DNA from: a virus
Strand: one strand, 5' to 3'
IMG/VR virus record: IMGVR_UViG_3300023700_000002
Coordinates: 1 to 42,843 of that record
Length of the DNA: 42,843 bases
Both the position numbers and the translations under genes were made by a program. Under the pieces are notes generated by a model that made no database searches, was not told where the DNA came from, and was given only the letters and a program-made list of their open reading frames with translations. Of the stretch, positions 27,323 to 36,353 are shown in pieces. Every line of letters begins with the position of its first letter. Position 1 is the first letter of the stretch.

Positions 27323-29358
27323 AGATTGTCCTCCCATCCAATACACGACAAATAACCAGCCGCACTAGAAGCCCAATAAATATTTGAGCTTTCCAGCGAC
27401 ATTTCAAAAGCAAACGAATCATTTGCAAGATTGCCCGAAGGGTACGAAAACGCGATTTGTGGCGGGTTTGAAGCAGAACCAATCGCCCCATAAGACGAGT
27501 TAGGTGCCGCCATCCATATCCCGGTTACACCATTTCCCATAAGAGACGCTTTTATTGCCGATGCAGTGCTTGGCACAAAATTGCCTACGGCAACAGCAAC
27601 CCATGTCGGAGTTGATGTACTACCAGCAGCTCCACTAGCCATTAGAGGCAATCCGGCCACGTTGCTGCCTGCTGCTACCGAATACTGCACGCGGCGACCA
27701 TATTGCTTGAACGACAGCGGATATTTGTTTGCTGTTGAATCCGTGCGAATCCAGCCGACGCGAGCCTTGTGCGTGTAGCCGCTTGGAAGCGTTGGAGCCG
27801 TGGTAGATAGCGAGAGCAGACCAGCAGTGGTTGTACCGTTCCAAATTACCCACAGAGAGTACCAAGTCGAGGTAGCGATGGTACCGGTGTCGAGTGCGTT
27901 AGCGCCGGTCGTTGTTCCTGCAATAGTCAGGCTGACAGAGCGAAGCGCCTGATATTGGTTGCTTCCATTTTCGACAACAATTTCATCGGCGCTGACGCTG
28001 ACGTTTGCATTCAGGCCTGTGGCAGACACGACTAAGTTCTTGAATGCGCCCTGCACTGTTGCGATAGCACTATCAACATACTGCTTCGGAGCAGCGTGCA
28101 GGTTGTTAGTCGGGTTGCCAGCAAGAGTCAGCGGCCCCGTAAGCGTGCCACCAGCTAGTTGCAGGTAACGCAGATCACCAGTGGCTTGCGTCAGCGCATT
28201 CGCCACCGTGAACGATGTGAAGGCGTACACCACTACCACGTCGCCCGCGTTGCAAGCGGTTGCCAGCGTGATACTTGAGCCGTTTGTTGCGGTGAATGCC
28301 GAAGGCGACAGCGTTGAGCCGTTCTTGACGACTGTGATGTTTCCGGGCGTGTAGCCGACCGTGAACACCGTTTGGCCTGCGGTCGCAGTAAATGGCGTCG
28401 GGGTAAAGCTTGATTGGTTTGCTGCACCCGCCGCAATGACGTTTACGCCATCGCAATACAAAATCATCGACTGACCTTGAGGAATCAAGATGCCGGTACC
28501 GGCTGCGGTCTTGACGGTCAAGCTGTACGCGCCGCTTGTGTTGTTGCTCACAATCCACTGATGCGAAGCGGCGGGCACGATCACGTTGATGTTGGCGCTC
28601 AACGTGCCAGAGAAGCCGATGATCGGATTTGCGGCTTCTTGAGTGGTCAATGTCACATCGGAGCCACCGGCTACGCTCTTGGCATACAAGGCGTTGTGCA
28701 AAGCCGAAGCGATGCCCGACGATGGCACGGATGGGTTGCCAGAATACGTGCTGATGTTGCCAGCGGTGATGGTGGTCTGACCGTAGGCCACAGTGACCAC
28801 ATACAAGCCCACGTTGCCCGAATCAGGCGATGGCGTGGTTTGGCTACCTGTGGTCGCAGCGGTACCGGCCTTGACGGTCACAACGCACTGATCGGCGCGG
28901 GTCGTGACGCTGGTCGAGCCTGAGTTGTTCGGGCCGTTCCAAGCTTGCGAAGGGTTGCTTGCGTTGTAGAACGGCAGCACCGTGGCGTTGGTGTCGGTTT
29001 CGGCGAATGCGGCCTGCACCAAGTAGTTGATGCTTTGACCGGTGGTGCCGGGAGCAGGGCAAGACAACGTGACCGCATCGAGCAAGATGCCTTGCTTCAA
29101 GATTTGATGCGTGGTGTCAGCCGCCAGCGAGGAATACGCGGTGTCGTCAATGTTCTTGAGCGCGTAGATTTCGCCTGCACCCACGGAAACCTGCAAGGAT
29201 GCCGGAGCAGTTGCACCGCAAGACAGGCCGTTGATGGTGGTGCCGCTACCTAGCAGCGCGGCGGCGAGCTTTGCAATGGAAACCATCGCATTCTTGTTGG
29301 TGTTGAGTAGGTCTGTCTCCAGCGGGATAGCGCCGGGCCAAACAATATTGCGATCCAT
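27319..29358 (-). CDS. Large tail fibre protein
   Basis: A 679-residue protein, nearly all beta-rich and Thr/Ser/Ala/Gly-rich. N-terminal baseplate-attachment segment (MDRNIVWPGAIPLETDLLNT, then NKNAMVSIAKLAAALLGS). A middle shaft includes LQLAGGTLTGPLTLAGNPTN and LHAAPKQYVDSAI (about 405-435), the signature repeat of phage fibres. The C-terminal part (about 460-679) is likely the receptor-binding tip, with many aromatic residues. It determines host range. A hairpin terminator lies just before its start, separating it from the baseplate genes. Confidence 0.85.
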   Translation of the reverse strand: MDRNIVWPGAIPLETDLLNTNKNAMVSIAKLAAALLGSGTTINGLSCGATAPASLQVSVGAGEIYALKNIDDTAYSSLAADTTHQILKQGILLDAVTLSCPAPGTTGQSINYLVQAAFAETDTNATVLPFYNASNPSQAWNGPNNSGSTSVTTRADQCVVTVKAGTAATTGSQTTPSPDSGNVGLYVVTVAYGQTTITAGNISTYSGNPSVPSSGIASALHNALYAKSVAGGSDVTLTTQEAANPIIGFSGTLSANINVIVPAASHQWIVSNNTSGAYSLTVKTAAGTGILIPQGQSMILYCDGVNVIAAGAANQSSFTPTPFTATAGQTVFTVGYTPGNITVVKNGSTLSPSAFTATNGSSITLATACNAGDVVVVYAFTSFTVANALTQATGDLRYLQLAGGTLTGPLTLAGNPTNNLHAAPKQYVDSAIATVQGAFKNLVVSATGLNANVSVSADEIVVENGSNQYQALRSVSLTIAGTTTGANALDTGTIATSTWYSLWVIWNGTTTAGLLSLSTTAPTLPSGYTHKARVGWIRTDSTANKYPLSFKQYGRRVQYSVAAGSNVAGLPLMASGAAGSTSTPTWVAVAVGNFVPSTASAIKASLMGNGVTGIWMAAPNSSYGAIGSASNPPQIAFSYPSGNLANDSFAFEMSLESSNIYWASSAAGYLSCIGWEDNL

Positions 29359-29370
29359 TTTTGCTCCTAG

Positions 29371-29419
29371 AAAAAAAGAAACCCGCCGGGGTGCGCATCG
29401 TTGAGAGGCGTAGCGGGTT
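29371..29419 (-). terminator. Intrinsic terminator between baseplate and fibre genes
   Basis: Minus strand AACCCGC (29419-29413) and GCGGGTT (29386-29380), 26-base loop, followed by TC and seven T residues (29377-29371). Read-through or a local promoter is needed for the fibre gene. Confidence 0.7.
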
Positions 29420-29441
29420 GATTGTACTTACCGATGCTCAG

Positions 29442-30101
29442 TTAACCAGTAATGCGTGCCCAAATTGTCGTGCCAACCGGTTTCACTCCGTCAATCGCGG
29501 CGTAAATGTCGGCGTCACTCACACCGCCTTGCACCATGTTGAGCGAGGCATAGACAGCGCGTGAAGGCACGCCATAGCCACCAGCAGGGTTTCCGTAGCC
29601 GTTGACATAGGGAATACCCGTTCCAAGCGGCCTAAATGCTGTGACCCAAGCTTGAAACGGCCCGACGACTTTGGAGCCGTATGCACCAGCAACGCCGTAG
29701 CCGCAGGCAATGCCATAGCCGCCCGTATCGCGCGCGCGCAGCGGCTCGTAGATGATCGGCGTGCGCCCAGTCAGGTCTTGCAACACCTTGACGATTGCAT
29801 TGCGGGTCGCACGTTCTCGAAAGATGTTGATGACGATCTGATTGCGAAACGATGCGTCAGACTGGTTGGTCTTGCGCAGCAGGTTCGTGCCGAAGAAATC
29901 GGCGGCGATCACATCAAGCCAGCCATCCGTAGCCGTCAGGATGCGCGTTTGCAGAACGGCGTAGGCGTATAGGGAATAGATGAAGCTGCCCGCCCATGCA
30001 AGGCCTTGCAATACCGCGTCCAAGAACGGGGACGAATCCCCGAACCATGGTGGAAGGGCCGACTTGAGCCGATTGAATACGTCTTGTTGGTCACCGGTCA
30101 T
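29442..30101 (-). CDS. Baseplate protein, Mu gp48/P2 gpI-like
   Basis: A 219-residue protein directly downstream of the J-like baseplate protein, the position of Mu gp48. N-terminal helix region (DVFNRLKSALPPWFGDSSPF, then YSLYAYAVLQTRILTATDGW, about 41-60), a central LDVIAADFFGTNLLRKTNQS, and a C-terminal Gly/Tyr-rich stretch (GGYGIACGYGVAGAYGSKVV). The first part is that of wedge proteins which connect the baseplate to tail fibres. The glycine/tyrosine repeats may form the fibre-docking surface. Confidence 0.7.
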   Translation of the reverse strand: MTGDQQDVFNRLKSALPPWFGDSSPFLDAVLQGLAWAGSFIYSLYAYAVLQTRILTATDGWLDVIAADFFGTNLLRKTNQSDASFRNQIVINIFRERATRNAIVKVLQDLTGRTPIIYEPLRARDTGGYGIACGYGVAGAYGSKVVGPFQAWVTAFRPLGTGIPYVNGYGNPAGGYGVPSRAVYASLNMVQGGVSDADIYAAIDGVKPVGTTIWARITG

Positions 30102-30104
30102 GGA

Positions 30105-31229
30105 TTAGCTCACCGTCACGGTGCCCGATTTGATTACTTGCTTATTGGTCGCTGTCACATCTGTGGTTCCGCTGTTCAAGGTCAACCCCGACACGTTGGT
30201 GACACCGGGCGAGGCGTCATAGGCCACCTGAGCCAAACGGGTGTAGGCCAGTGAATTGCCCAAGCCAAGACCGTTGATGTAGGCCTGAATTGCGGCCTTC
30301 ACGGTCGCCTTGGTTGCGGTTGCATCGTAGCCAGCCGCCACGGTGACAGTTGCCGCCACGTTTGCCGTCACGATGACGGGTGAGTACACGCTGAATGTCG
30401 AGGTGACGGGTCGCACGGCGTCAATGGCATTGGTCACTGCGTTGGTGAAGCTGCTCGGAGGCGTGCCGCTTCCGTCATCGACCACCACGTAGAAGAAACC
30501 CAACTGCGCCGCGCCTGCATAGGTCGCATTTTCGACCAATGTGTAGCTCACGCCGATCTGCAGCGATGTGATTGCATAGGCCACGGCGTTTTTGGTGGCC
30601 TTAGACAGGCTGGCAACGTACTGAACGAAGCGCGAGCGCAAAGAAGCATCCGATTCGGCGTCCGAGCCGTTGGTGAACGTCGATGGGTTGATGACCGTGT
30701 CCACACCTGGCATCGCCTGAGTGATGGTGTTGATTTGTCCGGCTTGGGCGTTGCCTGCAGCTCCCGCGACGTTCGCAAGCACCGGTACCGCAACGCTTCC
30801 CACCCCTGCGGCAATCACGTAGCCGCCCAATGTTGCGTTGTACGCCGCATTGCTGGTATCCACCTGCACCGTGTAGGTCTGCGTGCCGTCCGTGGTCTGC
30901 ACCTGCCCGCCGATTGGTACCACCACCTGATTGGTCGTGGTGAATCGGGAAAACGTGACGTTGCCGCTTGCCGCTACCGCAGGCAGGCGCGTGACGCCGT
31001 AATCAGCCATCCAAGTGTCCAAATCGTTGCCGGTGGACGTTGAGGCCCGAGTCGCTGACAGCAGCGTCAGGATGAGGCCTTGCAGCCACAGCGCAACCGA
31101 GGCGTTGGCCTCGACCACTGAGCGCAGGATAGAGCCGACCGTCAGGTCAACGAGCCGAGAAGCCGCGCCTTGAATGGCAGCTACTTGGTTGCGTACCAGC
31201 GTTGTGAAGTCTTGGGTGGAAATCGCCAT
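30105..31229 (-). CDS. Baseplate J-like wedge protein (Mu gp47-like)
   Basis: A 374-residue baseplate J family protein. N-terminus DFTTLVRNQVAAIQGAASRL, DLTVGSILRSVVEANASVAL (about 28-47), then DLDTWMADYGVTRLPAVAAS (about 70-89), the conserved start of the family. The middle is beta-rich; the end has VKAAIQAYINGLGLGNSLAY and LAQVAYDASPGVTNVSGLTL, typical of the J C-terminus. It forms the wedge ring of the contractile baseplate. Confidence 0.9.
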   Translation of the reverse strand: MAISTQDFTTLVRNQVAAIQGAASRLVDLTVGSILRSVVEANASVALWLQGLILTLLSATRASTSTGNDLDTWMADYGVTRLPAVAASGNVTFSRFTTTNQVVVPIGGQVQTTDGTQTYTVQVDTSNAAYNATLGGYVIAAGVGSVAVPVLANVAGAAGNAQAGQINTITQAMPGVDTVINPSTFTNGSDAESDASLRSRFVQYVASLSKATKNAVAYAITSLQIGVSYTLVENATYAGAAQLGFFYVVVDDGSGTPPSSFTNAVTNAIDAVRPVTSTFSVYSPVIVTANVAATVTVAAGYDATATKATVKAAIQAYINGLGLGNSLAYTRLAQVAYDASPGVTNVSGLTLNSGTTDVTATNKQVIKSGTVTVS

Positions 31230-31231
31230 GA

Positions 31232-31603
31232 TTAAGGTGTCACATCAAATTGAAGGGTTTGCGGGGTGTTGGAAAGCGCGTCGGTGTAAAGAATCGACAC
31301 GCTTAGGCCGTTTGCAATTTCCTGTGCCGTGATTTGTGGCTCGGGGATTTTCGCCACCACATCCTCAAGCAGCATTTGCCCACGAATGAGCGAAACGATC
31401 TTGGGAATGTCGATGGTCTTGCCAATCCACTGAGGCACACCGGCACCGTATTCTGGGTTCCACACGTAGTCACCCGGATTGGTGAGCAGTCGGCGCAAGA
31501 TGCGCTGCTGGCCTTTGGTGGTGGCATCGACTGGCTGCAAATCGCCGGTTGGCGATACGCTCAAGTCCGAGCCGAAGTAGTGAAAAAGGTCGTCCATGGT
31601 CAC
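31232..31603 (-). CDS. Baseplate wedge protein, gp25/gp46-like
   Basis: A 123-residue protein between spike and J-like protein, as Mu gp46 and T4 gp25 are. Signature: QRILRRLLTNPGDYVWNPEY (about 33-52), then GAGVPQWIG, the phage lysozyme-like gp25 fold that is structural in baseplates. The GTG at 31603 overlaps the spike stop (GTGA); an ATG two codons later (31597) is an equal choice. Confidence 0.85.
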   Translation of the reverse strand: MTMDDLFHYFGSDLSVSPTGDLQPVDATTKGQQRILRRLLTNPGDYVWNPEYGAGVPQWIGKTIDIPKIVSLIRGQMLLEDVVAKIPEPQITAQEIANGLSVSILYTDALSNTPQTLQFDVTP

Positions 31604-32220
31604 ATGCTCTGGTTAGGGGCGTTGGTATTGCCGCCTTGTGGGTCTGGGTGCGTGTGACTGTTGAAGGTGCCGCGCATACTAGACATTGTCTTGGTCCCGC
31701 CTTGGTCTGACACGTTGCCTGCGGCCTGAATGTCAGCGCCGCCAGTGATCTTCCCACTCGTTTGAAGCGTGCTATTCATACTCACGGGGCCAACAAAGTT
31801 GTGCTGCGTGGCGGTGTAGGTCATGGCTGCATGGGCGGTCAATTCAACCGTGCCATCGTTGTGGAACTTGAGCAGCGAACCGGACTTGTGCACCAGCCAA
31901 AATTCACCACCGGGCGTAGCCAAAGGCCGCTGCTTGTCGTTGTAGAACCGGCCCACGATGAAACCGGCCTCGATGCTGCCCTCTTGAAACTGCACCTCCA
32001 CCATGTCGCCCACGGCAGGCGGTGCGAACAAGCCCCACCCGTTGCCAATCCAAGGCGATGTGACAGGCAACCAGCCGGTTTCAACGTTGTCAGGCTGAAT
32101 GATGACCTTGGCGCAGTAGTTGTCAGGGTCGTAGCTGCTGACCGTGGCAATGCGCGTGCTGGCACGGTTGCCACCCGCCATTTCAGCCTGCATACGCATG
32201 ATGTTCAGCATTTTTTGCAT
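31600..32220 (-). CDS. Baseplate spike protein V (Mu gp45-like)
   Basis: A 206-residue protein; the ATG at 32220 follows the hub stop closely. OB-fold N-terminal part (IATVSSYDPDNYCAKVIIQP, ETGWLPVTSPWIGNGWG), then PPAVGDMVEVQFQEGSIEAG (about 66-85), all typical of gpV/gp45 spikes. A repetitive beta-helix follows (FHNDGTVELTAHAAMTYTAT) and a C-terminal SHTHPDPQGG where an H-x-H motif would bind the iron atom of the membrane-piercing tip. It punctures the outer membrane when the tail contracts. Confidence 0.9.
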   Translation of the reverse strand: MQKMLNIMRMQAEMAGGNRASTRIATVSSYDPDNYCAKVIIQPDNVETGWLPVTSPWIGNGWGLFAPPAVGDMVEVQFQEGSIEAGFIVGRFYNDKQRPLATPGGEFWLVHKSGSLLKFHNDGTVELTAHAAMTYTATQHNFVGPVSMNSTLQTSGKITGGADIQAAGNVSDQGGTKTMSSMRGTFNSHTHPDPQGGNTNAPNQSM

Positions 32221-32221
32221 G

Positions 32222-33334
32222 TCAGGCCTGCACAACGCTTTCTGGTGAGTGGTTCTTGCCGTGGATGGTCATTTGGTAGCCATCCGAAAGGCTCATTTGT
32301 CGAATGATGCTGTCGGGATAATACATCTGGTCAAACGCGGTACCGGTGCCCACCACCTGAATCATTTTGGTAATGTCCAAAACATTGTCGGCGGGCAGAT
32401 GGGCGGTCATCTTGACCTCGTGCGCGGTGATTTCGCGCAACAACGACTGCGCACGCTGCAACGCCTGCTCCGGCGTCAAGCCGGGGATGTTGAAGGTGTA
32501 GACCTGTGGTTCACCGATGGGCTGCGCGGCTTTTTTCAGCACCGTGTTCTTGGTGCGTGCGCTCTTGGCCTTTTGCGTGAAGCCCTGATTGTTCTTGGCG
32601 TTCCAGCTTCGCACGTATACCGTCACGTCTTTGGCAAGCGTCAAATTTCGGCTGAACATCACGCTCTTGCCGTCGAAGATCGCATGACCGCGCTCAGTCG
32701 TCGGCGCTTGCCATGTCAGCACATACGGCTCGGCATCTGGTGACGGGCGCGGCTCAAAGTGCAACTCGCGGCCCCGCACGTAGACCATGTAGCCTTCTTC
32801 GTTGGCAAGGTAGGTCAGAACATCCCACTCGCTGCGCTGTGTGCTCAGGCGGGCATGGTCAATCTCGTAATATGTGCCCACCTTGGCGGTGGTTGCCGTC
32901 ACCACAGGCGTCAAGTCGTGCGCCTTAGCGATTTGCTCGGCAATCTGTGAGGCAGTCAGGTTGGGCCACTTATCCGTGGTCTTGGTGTCCACCAAAACGC
33001 TCGTGAAATCGCGCCCAGACAGTTCAACGACCGCCTGCACGGGGTCATAGGTCACATCATCGACCAAGCCGTAAATCAGGCTTTTCAGTTCGGCTTCGGT
33101 GTAGTTCGCGGGGTCAGCAGGAAACCCGGCAAAAATCTCAACGTCAAGCTCAGAGGCCGATGCAAAGATGGTCGGGTCAGGCTGCGCCGAGAGCGCCAGC
33201 TTCACGCGAAACGTGTCGGCCTGATAGAAGGCGTTGTTGTCCAGTTCCCAAGACACCCACTGCGTGCGCACGCCGTTGATCTTAACGACGCCACGCGGCT
33301 GGCGTGCTTGGGGTTGAATCGGTTGGTTGATCAT
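32222..33334 (-). CDS. Baseplate hub protein (Mu gp44/late control D-like)
   Basis: A 370-residue protein between the LysM protein and the spike, as Mu gp44. Regions: GVVKINGVRTQWVSWELDNN (about 15-34), DTFRVKLALS, a central LSGRDFTSVLVDTKTTDKWP (about 104-123) with ASQIAEQIAKAHDL, and a C-terminal DVTVYVRSWNAKNNQGFTQK. This is the gpD/gp27-like hub that connects tube and spike. It overlaps the upstream gene by four bases. Confidence 0.85.
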   Translation of the reverse strand: MINQPIQPQARQPRGVVKINGVRTQWVSWELDNNAFYQADTFRVKLALSAQPDPTIFASASELDVEIFAGFPADPANYTEAELKSLIYGLVDDVTYDPVQAVVELSGRDFTSVLVDTKTTDKWPNLTASQIAEQIAKAHDLTPVVTATTAKVGTYYEIDHARLSTQRSEWDVLTYLANEEGYMVYVRGRELHFEPRPSPDAEPYVLTWQAPTTERGHAIFDGKSVMFSRNLTLAKDVTVYVRSWNAKNNQGFTQKAKSARTKNTVLKKAAQPIGEPQVYTFNIPGLTPEQALQRAQSLLREITAHEVKMTAHLPADNVLDITKMIQVVGTGTAFDQMYYPDSIIRQMSLSDGYQMTIHGKNHSPESVVQA

Positions 33335-34290
33335 GGAATCAAAACGCCGCCCGAATTGTCAGGCACGGACGGAACGGTAATGGTGGCAATGCCGCTGATT
33401 TGCGGGTCGCTGAGTTTGTTCGCCTTCGCCAACGTGGGCCATTGCGTGGCATCGCCGTATTGCTGCTGCGAAATCTTGTAGAGGCTTCCACCGGCTGTGG
33501 TGACGGTCTTGGTACCGCCGCCAATCGTGCCGAGGTTGGTGCTCATGCGGCCCAACACCCCTTGCAGGTTGTAGAGCTTGGGGCTTTGCGTCATTGCCGC
33601 AACTTGGCTCGACAGCTTGGAGGCTTGTTGAGCGATCGGCGTATTCGGCGCGATGCCGCCCAGTGTCCCCACGTTGGCGATGACGTTGCCAGTCGATGCA
33701 ATCAGCACCTTCACGCGGGATTGCACAGCTGCAAGCGGCGTCATCACGCTGCTGATCGTTGCCGTGGTCGCCTTGGCGAAGCTCGACACACCCTTGATCG
33801 CCGAATCCAGCGTGGCAAGCGTGCTGGACAGGGTCGAATCGCCGATATCCGTGCCGAGGCCGTTGGCGGTCGTCATGTCAGAGTCGATCAACTCGTCAAT
33901 GCCGGGGTTGGCAATGACGTTCATTGGAATCGTCAGGTCTTGCACCACCTCGCAGGTGATGCGGTAGGGAATCTGATAGAAGCGGTGGAAATCGGCCTGA
34001 AAGTCCGAAATGACCACCAAGTAGCGCAACTCGCTCCACGCAAGCTGCAAGGCCGCGCCATTGACGCGCAGCGTGTCGAGATAGCGGGCGCGGGAGAGCG
34101 CCGATTCACCCTGAAACAGCCCAGACCACGACAGCGGCATGTCTGAGCGCCCCATGGCGTCAATGACACGCACGCCGCCGACCATTTCATGCTTGGCGAG
34201 GTGCTGCGTGCCGCCGAAGGTGATCTTTTCGGGAATCTCAAAGCGGCTGAAAGCGAAATCGCCAAGCGTCAGGATGGTGTCTGGTTTCAT
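33331..34290 (-). CDS. Tail/baseplate protein with C-terminal LysM-like domain
   Basis: A 319-residue protein in the place of Mu gp43. N-terminal domain (FEIPEKITFGGTQHLAKHEM, RVIDAMGRSDMPLSWSGLFQ, about 17-55) resembles a tube-terminator/gpU-like fold. A Ser/Thr/Ala-rich helical linker follows. The C-terminal part (GGSLYKISQQQYGDATQWPT then LAKANKLSDPQISG, about 264-297) has the pattern of a LysM or gp53-type repeat, which may bind peptidoglycan or the hub. It overlaps the hub gene by four bases. Confidence 0.75.
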   Translation of the reverse strand: MKPDTILTLGDFAFSRFEIPEKITFGGTQHLAKHEMVGGVRVIDAMGRSDMPLSWSGLFQGESALSRARYLDTLRVNGAALQLAWSELRYLVVISDFQADFHRFYQIPYRITCEVVQDLTIPMNVIANPGIDELIDSDMTTANGLGTDIGDSTLSSTLATLDSAIKGVSSFAKATTATISSVMTPLAAVQSRVKVLIASTGNVIANVGTLGGIAPNTPIAQQASKLSSQVAAMTQSPKLYNLQGVLGRMSTNLGTIGGGTKTVTTAGGSLYKISQQQYGDATQWPTLAKANKLSDPQISGIATITVPSVPDNSGGVLIP

Positions 34291-36123
34291 TTAGTTTCCA
34301 ATCGGCAACATGGCACCGGGTGGCAAGAGGTTCATAAAGCCATCAACGCGAGTGGTTCCGCGCATTGGCATCGAGGCCTCTTTGCTTTGATGCTGCGTCA
34401 CGATTTCACCGACCTTGCGACCATCCATGTAGACGTTGCCGGGGCCACCCGCGCCAGCTTGTTGCTTGCTGCGAATGTATTTGTCCTCAAGGGCGAGCGC
34501 TTCCTTGGCGTCTTCGTTGCCGAAGAAGGCGAGCGTCTTGGCGATGCCACGCCCGAGACTCATGCGGGTGTTGTCGGACAAGTTTTCGCTGATCTTTTTG
34601 CCAACGTACTGACCGCCTTCATAAGCCGCCACCAGCGCCAGCAACGGGCCTGCAGCCTTGAAGATCAGGCCGAACCCTTTGGCTACGGTGCCGAGCACAC
34701 CGCCGATGCCACCAGCCGCGCCGCCGAGCGACAAGGCAAGGCCAAGCGCCTTGAATGCGGAGGTGGCGAGCATGATCGTGCCACCTGCAGCCACAAGGCC
34801 AGCCAGCACGCCAAAGGCAATGGTCAGACCCTTGGTCAGCAGCGGGAATTCTTTTGCGAAGGCAATCACGCCCTTGACCACGACAGTCAGGCCCTCAACA
34901 GCCTTGATTGCAATCGGCAGAACGCTGGTGCCAAGTTCGTTGAGCACGTCCTTCCACTTCTTCTGCAATTCCAGTTCTTTGCCCAACGCCGTGTTTTTGG
35001 CTTCGCCGGTTAATTGATCGATGTTCATCGCGCCACGGTTGAGCGCTTCGTTTTTCTTGATGTTCGCCATCTGCAAGAAGATGGTCGAAAACAAGCTAGA
35101 GGCCGTGCGGTTGGAGAAAATCAACCCCAACTCTTGCAGCACATCCTTCTCGCCCGTGATGCCCTTCTTGGCAAAGGCAGGCAGCAACACGGTTTCCAAG
35201 AAGGCCACCGGGTCGCGGGCCATCACATCGCCGCCCTGCAAACCACCGGGCAGCACGCGCTTGATCATGCCGATCTTGTTGTATTCGACGTGTTTCTCAT
35301 CGAGCAGGCCGAGCGATTGCAACTCTTTGGCGACCTGAACCGTGGTGCGACCGAGCATCAGGTTTTGGTAGGCCGACATGAGGCCGGTACCGACGCGACT
35401 GCCGCCCATTTCCTGAATCAGCGGCTCAAGCTTGTAGTAGAAAACCTCGTCGCTGATGCCCTTGGCAGCAACGCCACCGGTCTTGATCATCTGCAGGTAC
35501 TCATTGGCACCCACGCGACCACCAGTTGCGGTCAAGACCTGCTGCACCATGTTGGCTTGCTTACGAAAGGCGTCTTCCGACACCAAACCACGGCGCAACT
35601 CGATGACCTTGAGCATGTCCATAAAGGCACGCTCGCGGGTGTCAGCGCCCTCGCCGCCATACATGGCGGTGTTGGCAAATTTCATCTGTGCGAGCAGCGG
35701 GGCCACGCCCTTGGCGTGCTCATAGTCGCCCAACACGGTCTGTGCATCGCGCAACAGGCCCAAGTTTTCGCGCACGCTGGTGCCGTAGGTGTCCATGCCC
35801 TTGGCGAACTTCACGGCGTCTTGCGTGACGGCCTCACCAATGCCGAGGGCGCGGAACTTGGAAACCTCCAACTGAAACAGCTTGGCTTCTTCCAACGGGC
35901 CTGAGAACAGCGACAGGCCAAAGCCGCCAGCCGCAGCCATGGCACCGCCCACCATACCGAGCCGCTTGATTTCGAGCAGCTTGGTTTCTAATGCGTTGAC
36001 GCTCTTTTGGGTAGTATTGACGTGCTCGTTGAGCGTGCGAAACTGGCCTGCCAAAGCAGCCAAACCGCTGGCGACGTTGCTGACCAGCGATAATTTGACG
36101 GCGACCTTGTAGGCTTCAAACAT
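34291..36123 (-). CDS. Tail tape measure protein
   Basis: A 610-residue protein, largest of the tail genes after the fibre, upstream of the baseplate genes. Long helical N-terminal region (KSVNALETKLLEIKRLGMVG), then two glycine/alanine-rich hydrophobic clusters (GLTIAFGVLAGLVAAGGTIM and LALSLGGAAGGIGGVLGTVA, about 425-480) typical of tape measures that cross the inner membrane during infection. At roughly 0.15 nm per residue it predicts a tail near 90 nm. The ATG at 36123 has GAGG ten bases upstream; a TTG nine bases earlier is too close to it. Confidence 0.9.
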   Translation of the reverse strand: MFEAYKVAVKLSLVSNVASGLAALAGQFRTLNEHVNTTQKSVNALETKLLEIKRLGMVGGAMAAAGGFGLSLFSGPLEEAKLFQLEVSKFRALGIGEAVTQDAVKFAKGMDTYGTSVRENLGLLRDAQTVLGDYEHAKGVAPLLAQMKFANTAMYGGEGADTRERAFMDMLKVIELRRGLVSEDAFRKQANMVQQVLTATGGRVGANEYLQMIKTGGVAAKGISDEVFYYKLEPLIQEMGGSRVGTGLMSAYQNLMLGRTTVQVAKELQSLGLLDEKHVEYNKIGMIKRVLPGGLQGGDVMARDPVAFLETVLLPAFAKKGITGEKDVLQELGLIFSNRTASSLFSTIFLQMANIKKNEALNRGAMNIDQLTGEAKNTALGKELELQKKWKDVLNELGTSVLPIAIKAVEGLTVVVKGVIAFAKEFPLLTKGLTIAFGVLAGLVAAGGTIMLATSAFKALGLALSLGGAAGGIGGVLGTVAKGFGLIFKAAGPLLALVAAYEGGQYVGKKISENLSDNTRMSLGRGIAKTLAFFGNEDAKEALALEDKYIRSKQQAGAGGPGNVYMDGRKVGEIVTQHQSKEASMPMRGTTRVDGFMNLLPPGAMLPIGN

Positions 36124-36125
36124 TG

Positions 36126-36353
36126 ATGACAAACCTCTATAAATTGAAAATCCGCGTGCACGAATGGCTCGCAGACCGTTTCTTTTGGGTGCAATACCCG
36201 AATCTTAACGGCCCGACGCCTGAGCTTTTCCGGCATCGGATGCCCGCCAGCATTCGCATTGGCTTGGTGCTCTATGCGATGTGCATGTTGGCTGTGTGCG
36301 CGGTCGCGCTGTTCTTTCTCGGGCTGTTGGCTTACTCGGTGGTTAAGTCGTAG
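36126..36353 (+). CDS. Counter-oriented small membrane protein in the tail module
   Basis: A 75-residue protein on the plus strand, in a gap of the minus-strand tail genes. Its ATG is two bases from the tape measure ATG, back to back, and its 3' end overlaps the gene at 36332-36817. The N-terminal half is basic and aromatic (YKLKIRVHEWLADRFFWVQY), the C-terminal half one strong membrane helix (IGLVLYAMCMLAVCAVALFF, LGLLAY). No minus-strand frame in this gap reads like a protein. The upstream ribosome site is weak. It looks like an independent cargo gene (moron), possibly expressed in the lysogen. Confidence 0.5.
   Translation: MTNLYKLKIRVHEWLADRFFWVQYPNLNGPTPELFRHRMPASIRIGLVLYAMCMLAVCAVALFFLGLLAYSVVKS

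Noticed and set aside
33400-35904. Long plus-strand open frames at 33400-34146, 34189-35013 and 35014-35904
   Set aside because: They lie antisense to the hub-region, LysM-type and tape measure genes, have histidine/arginine-rich compositions with no domain, and lack ribosome sites; they are by-products of codon use in the real genes.
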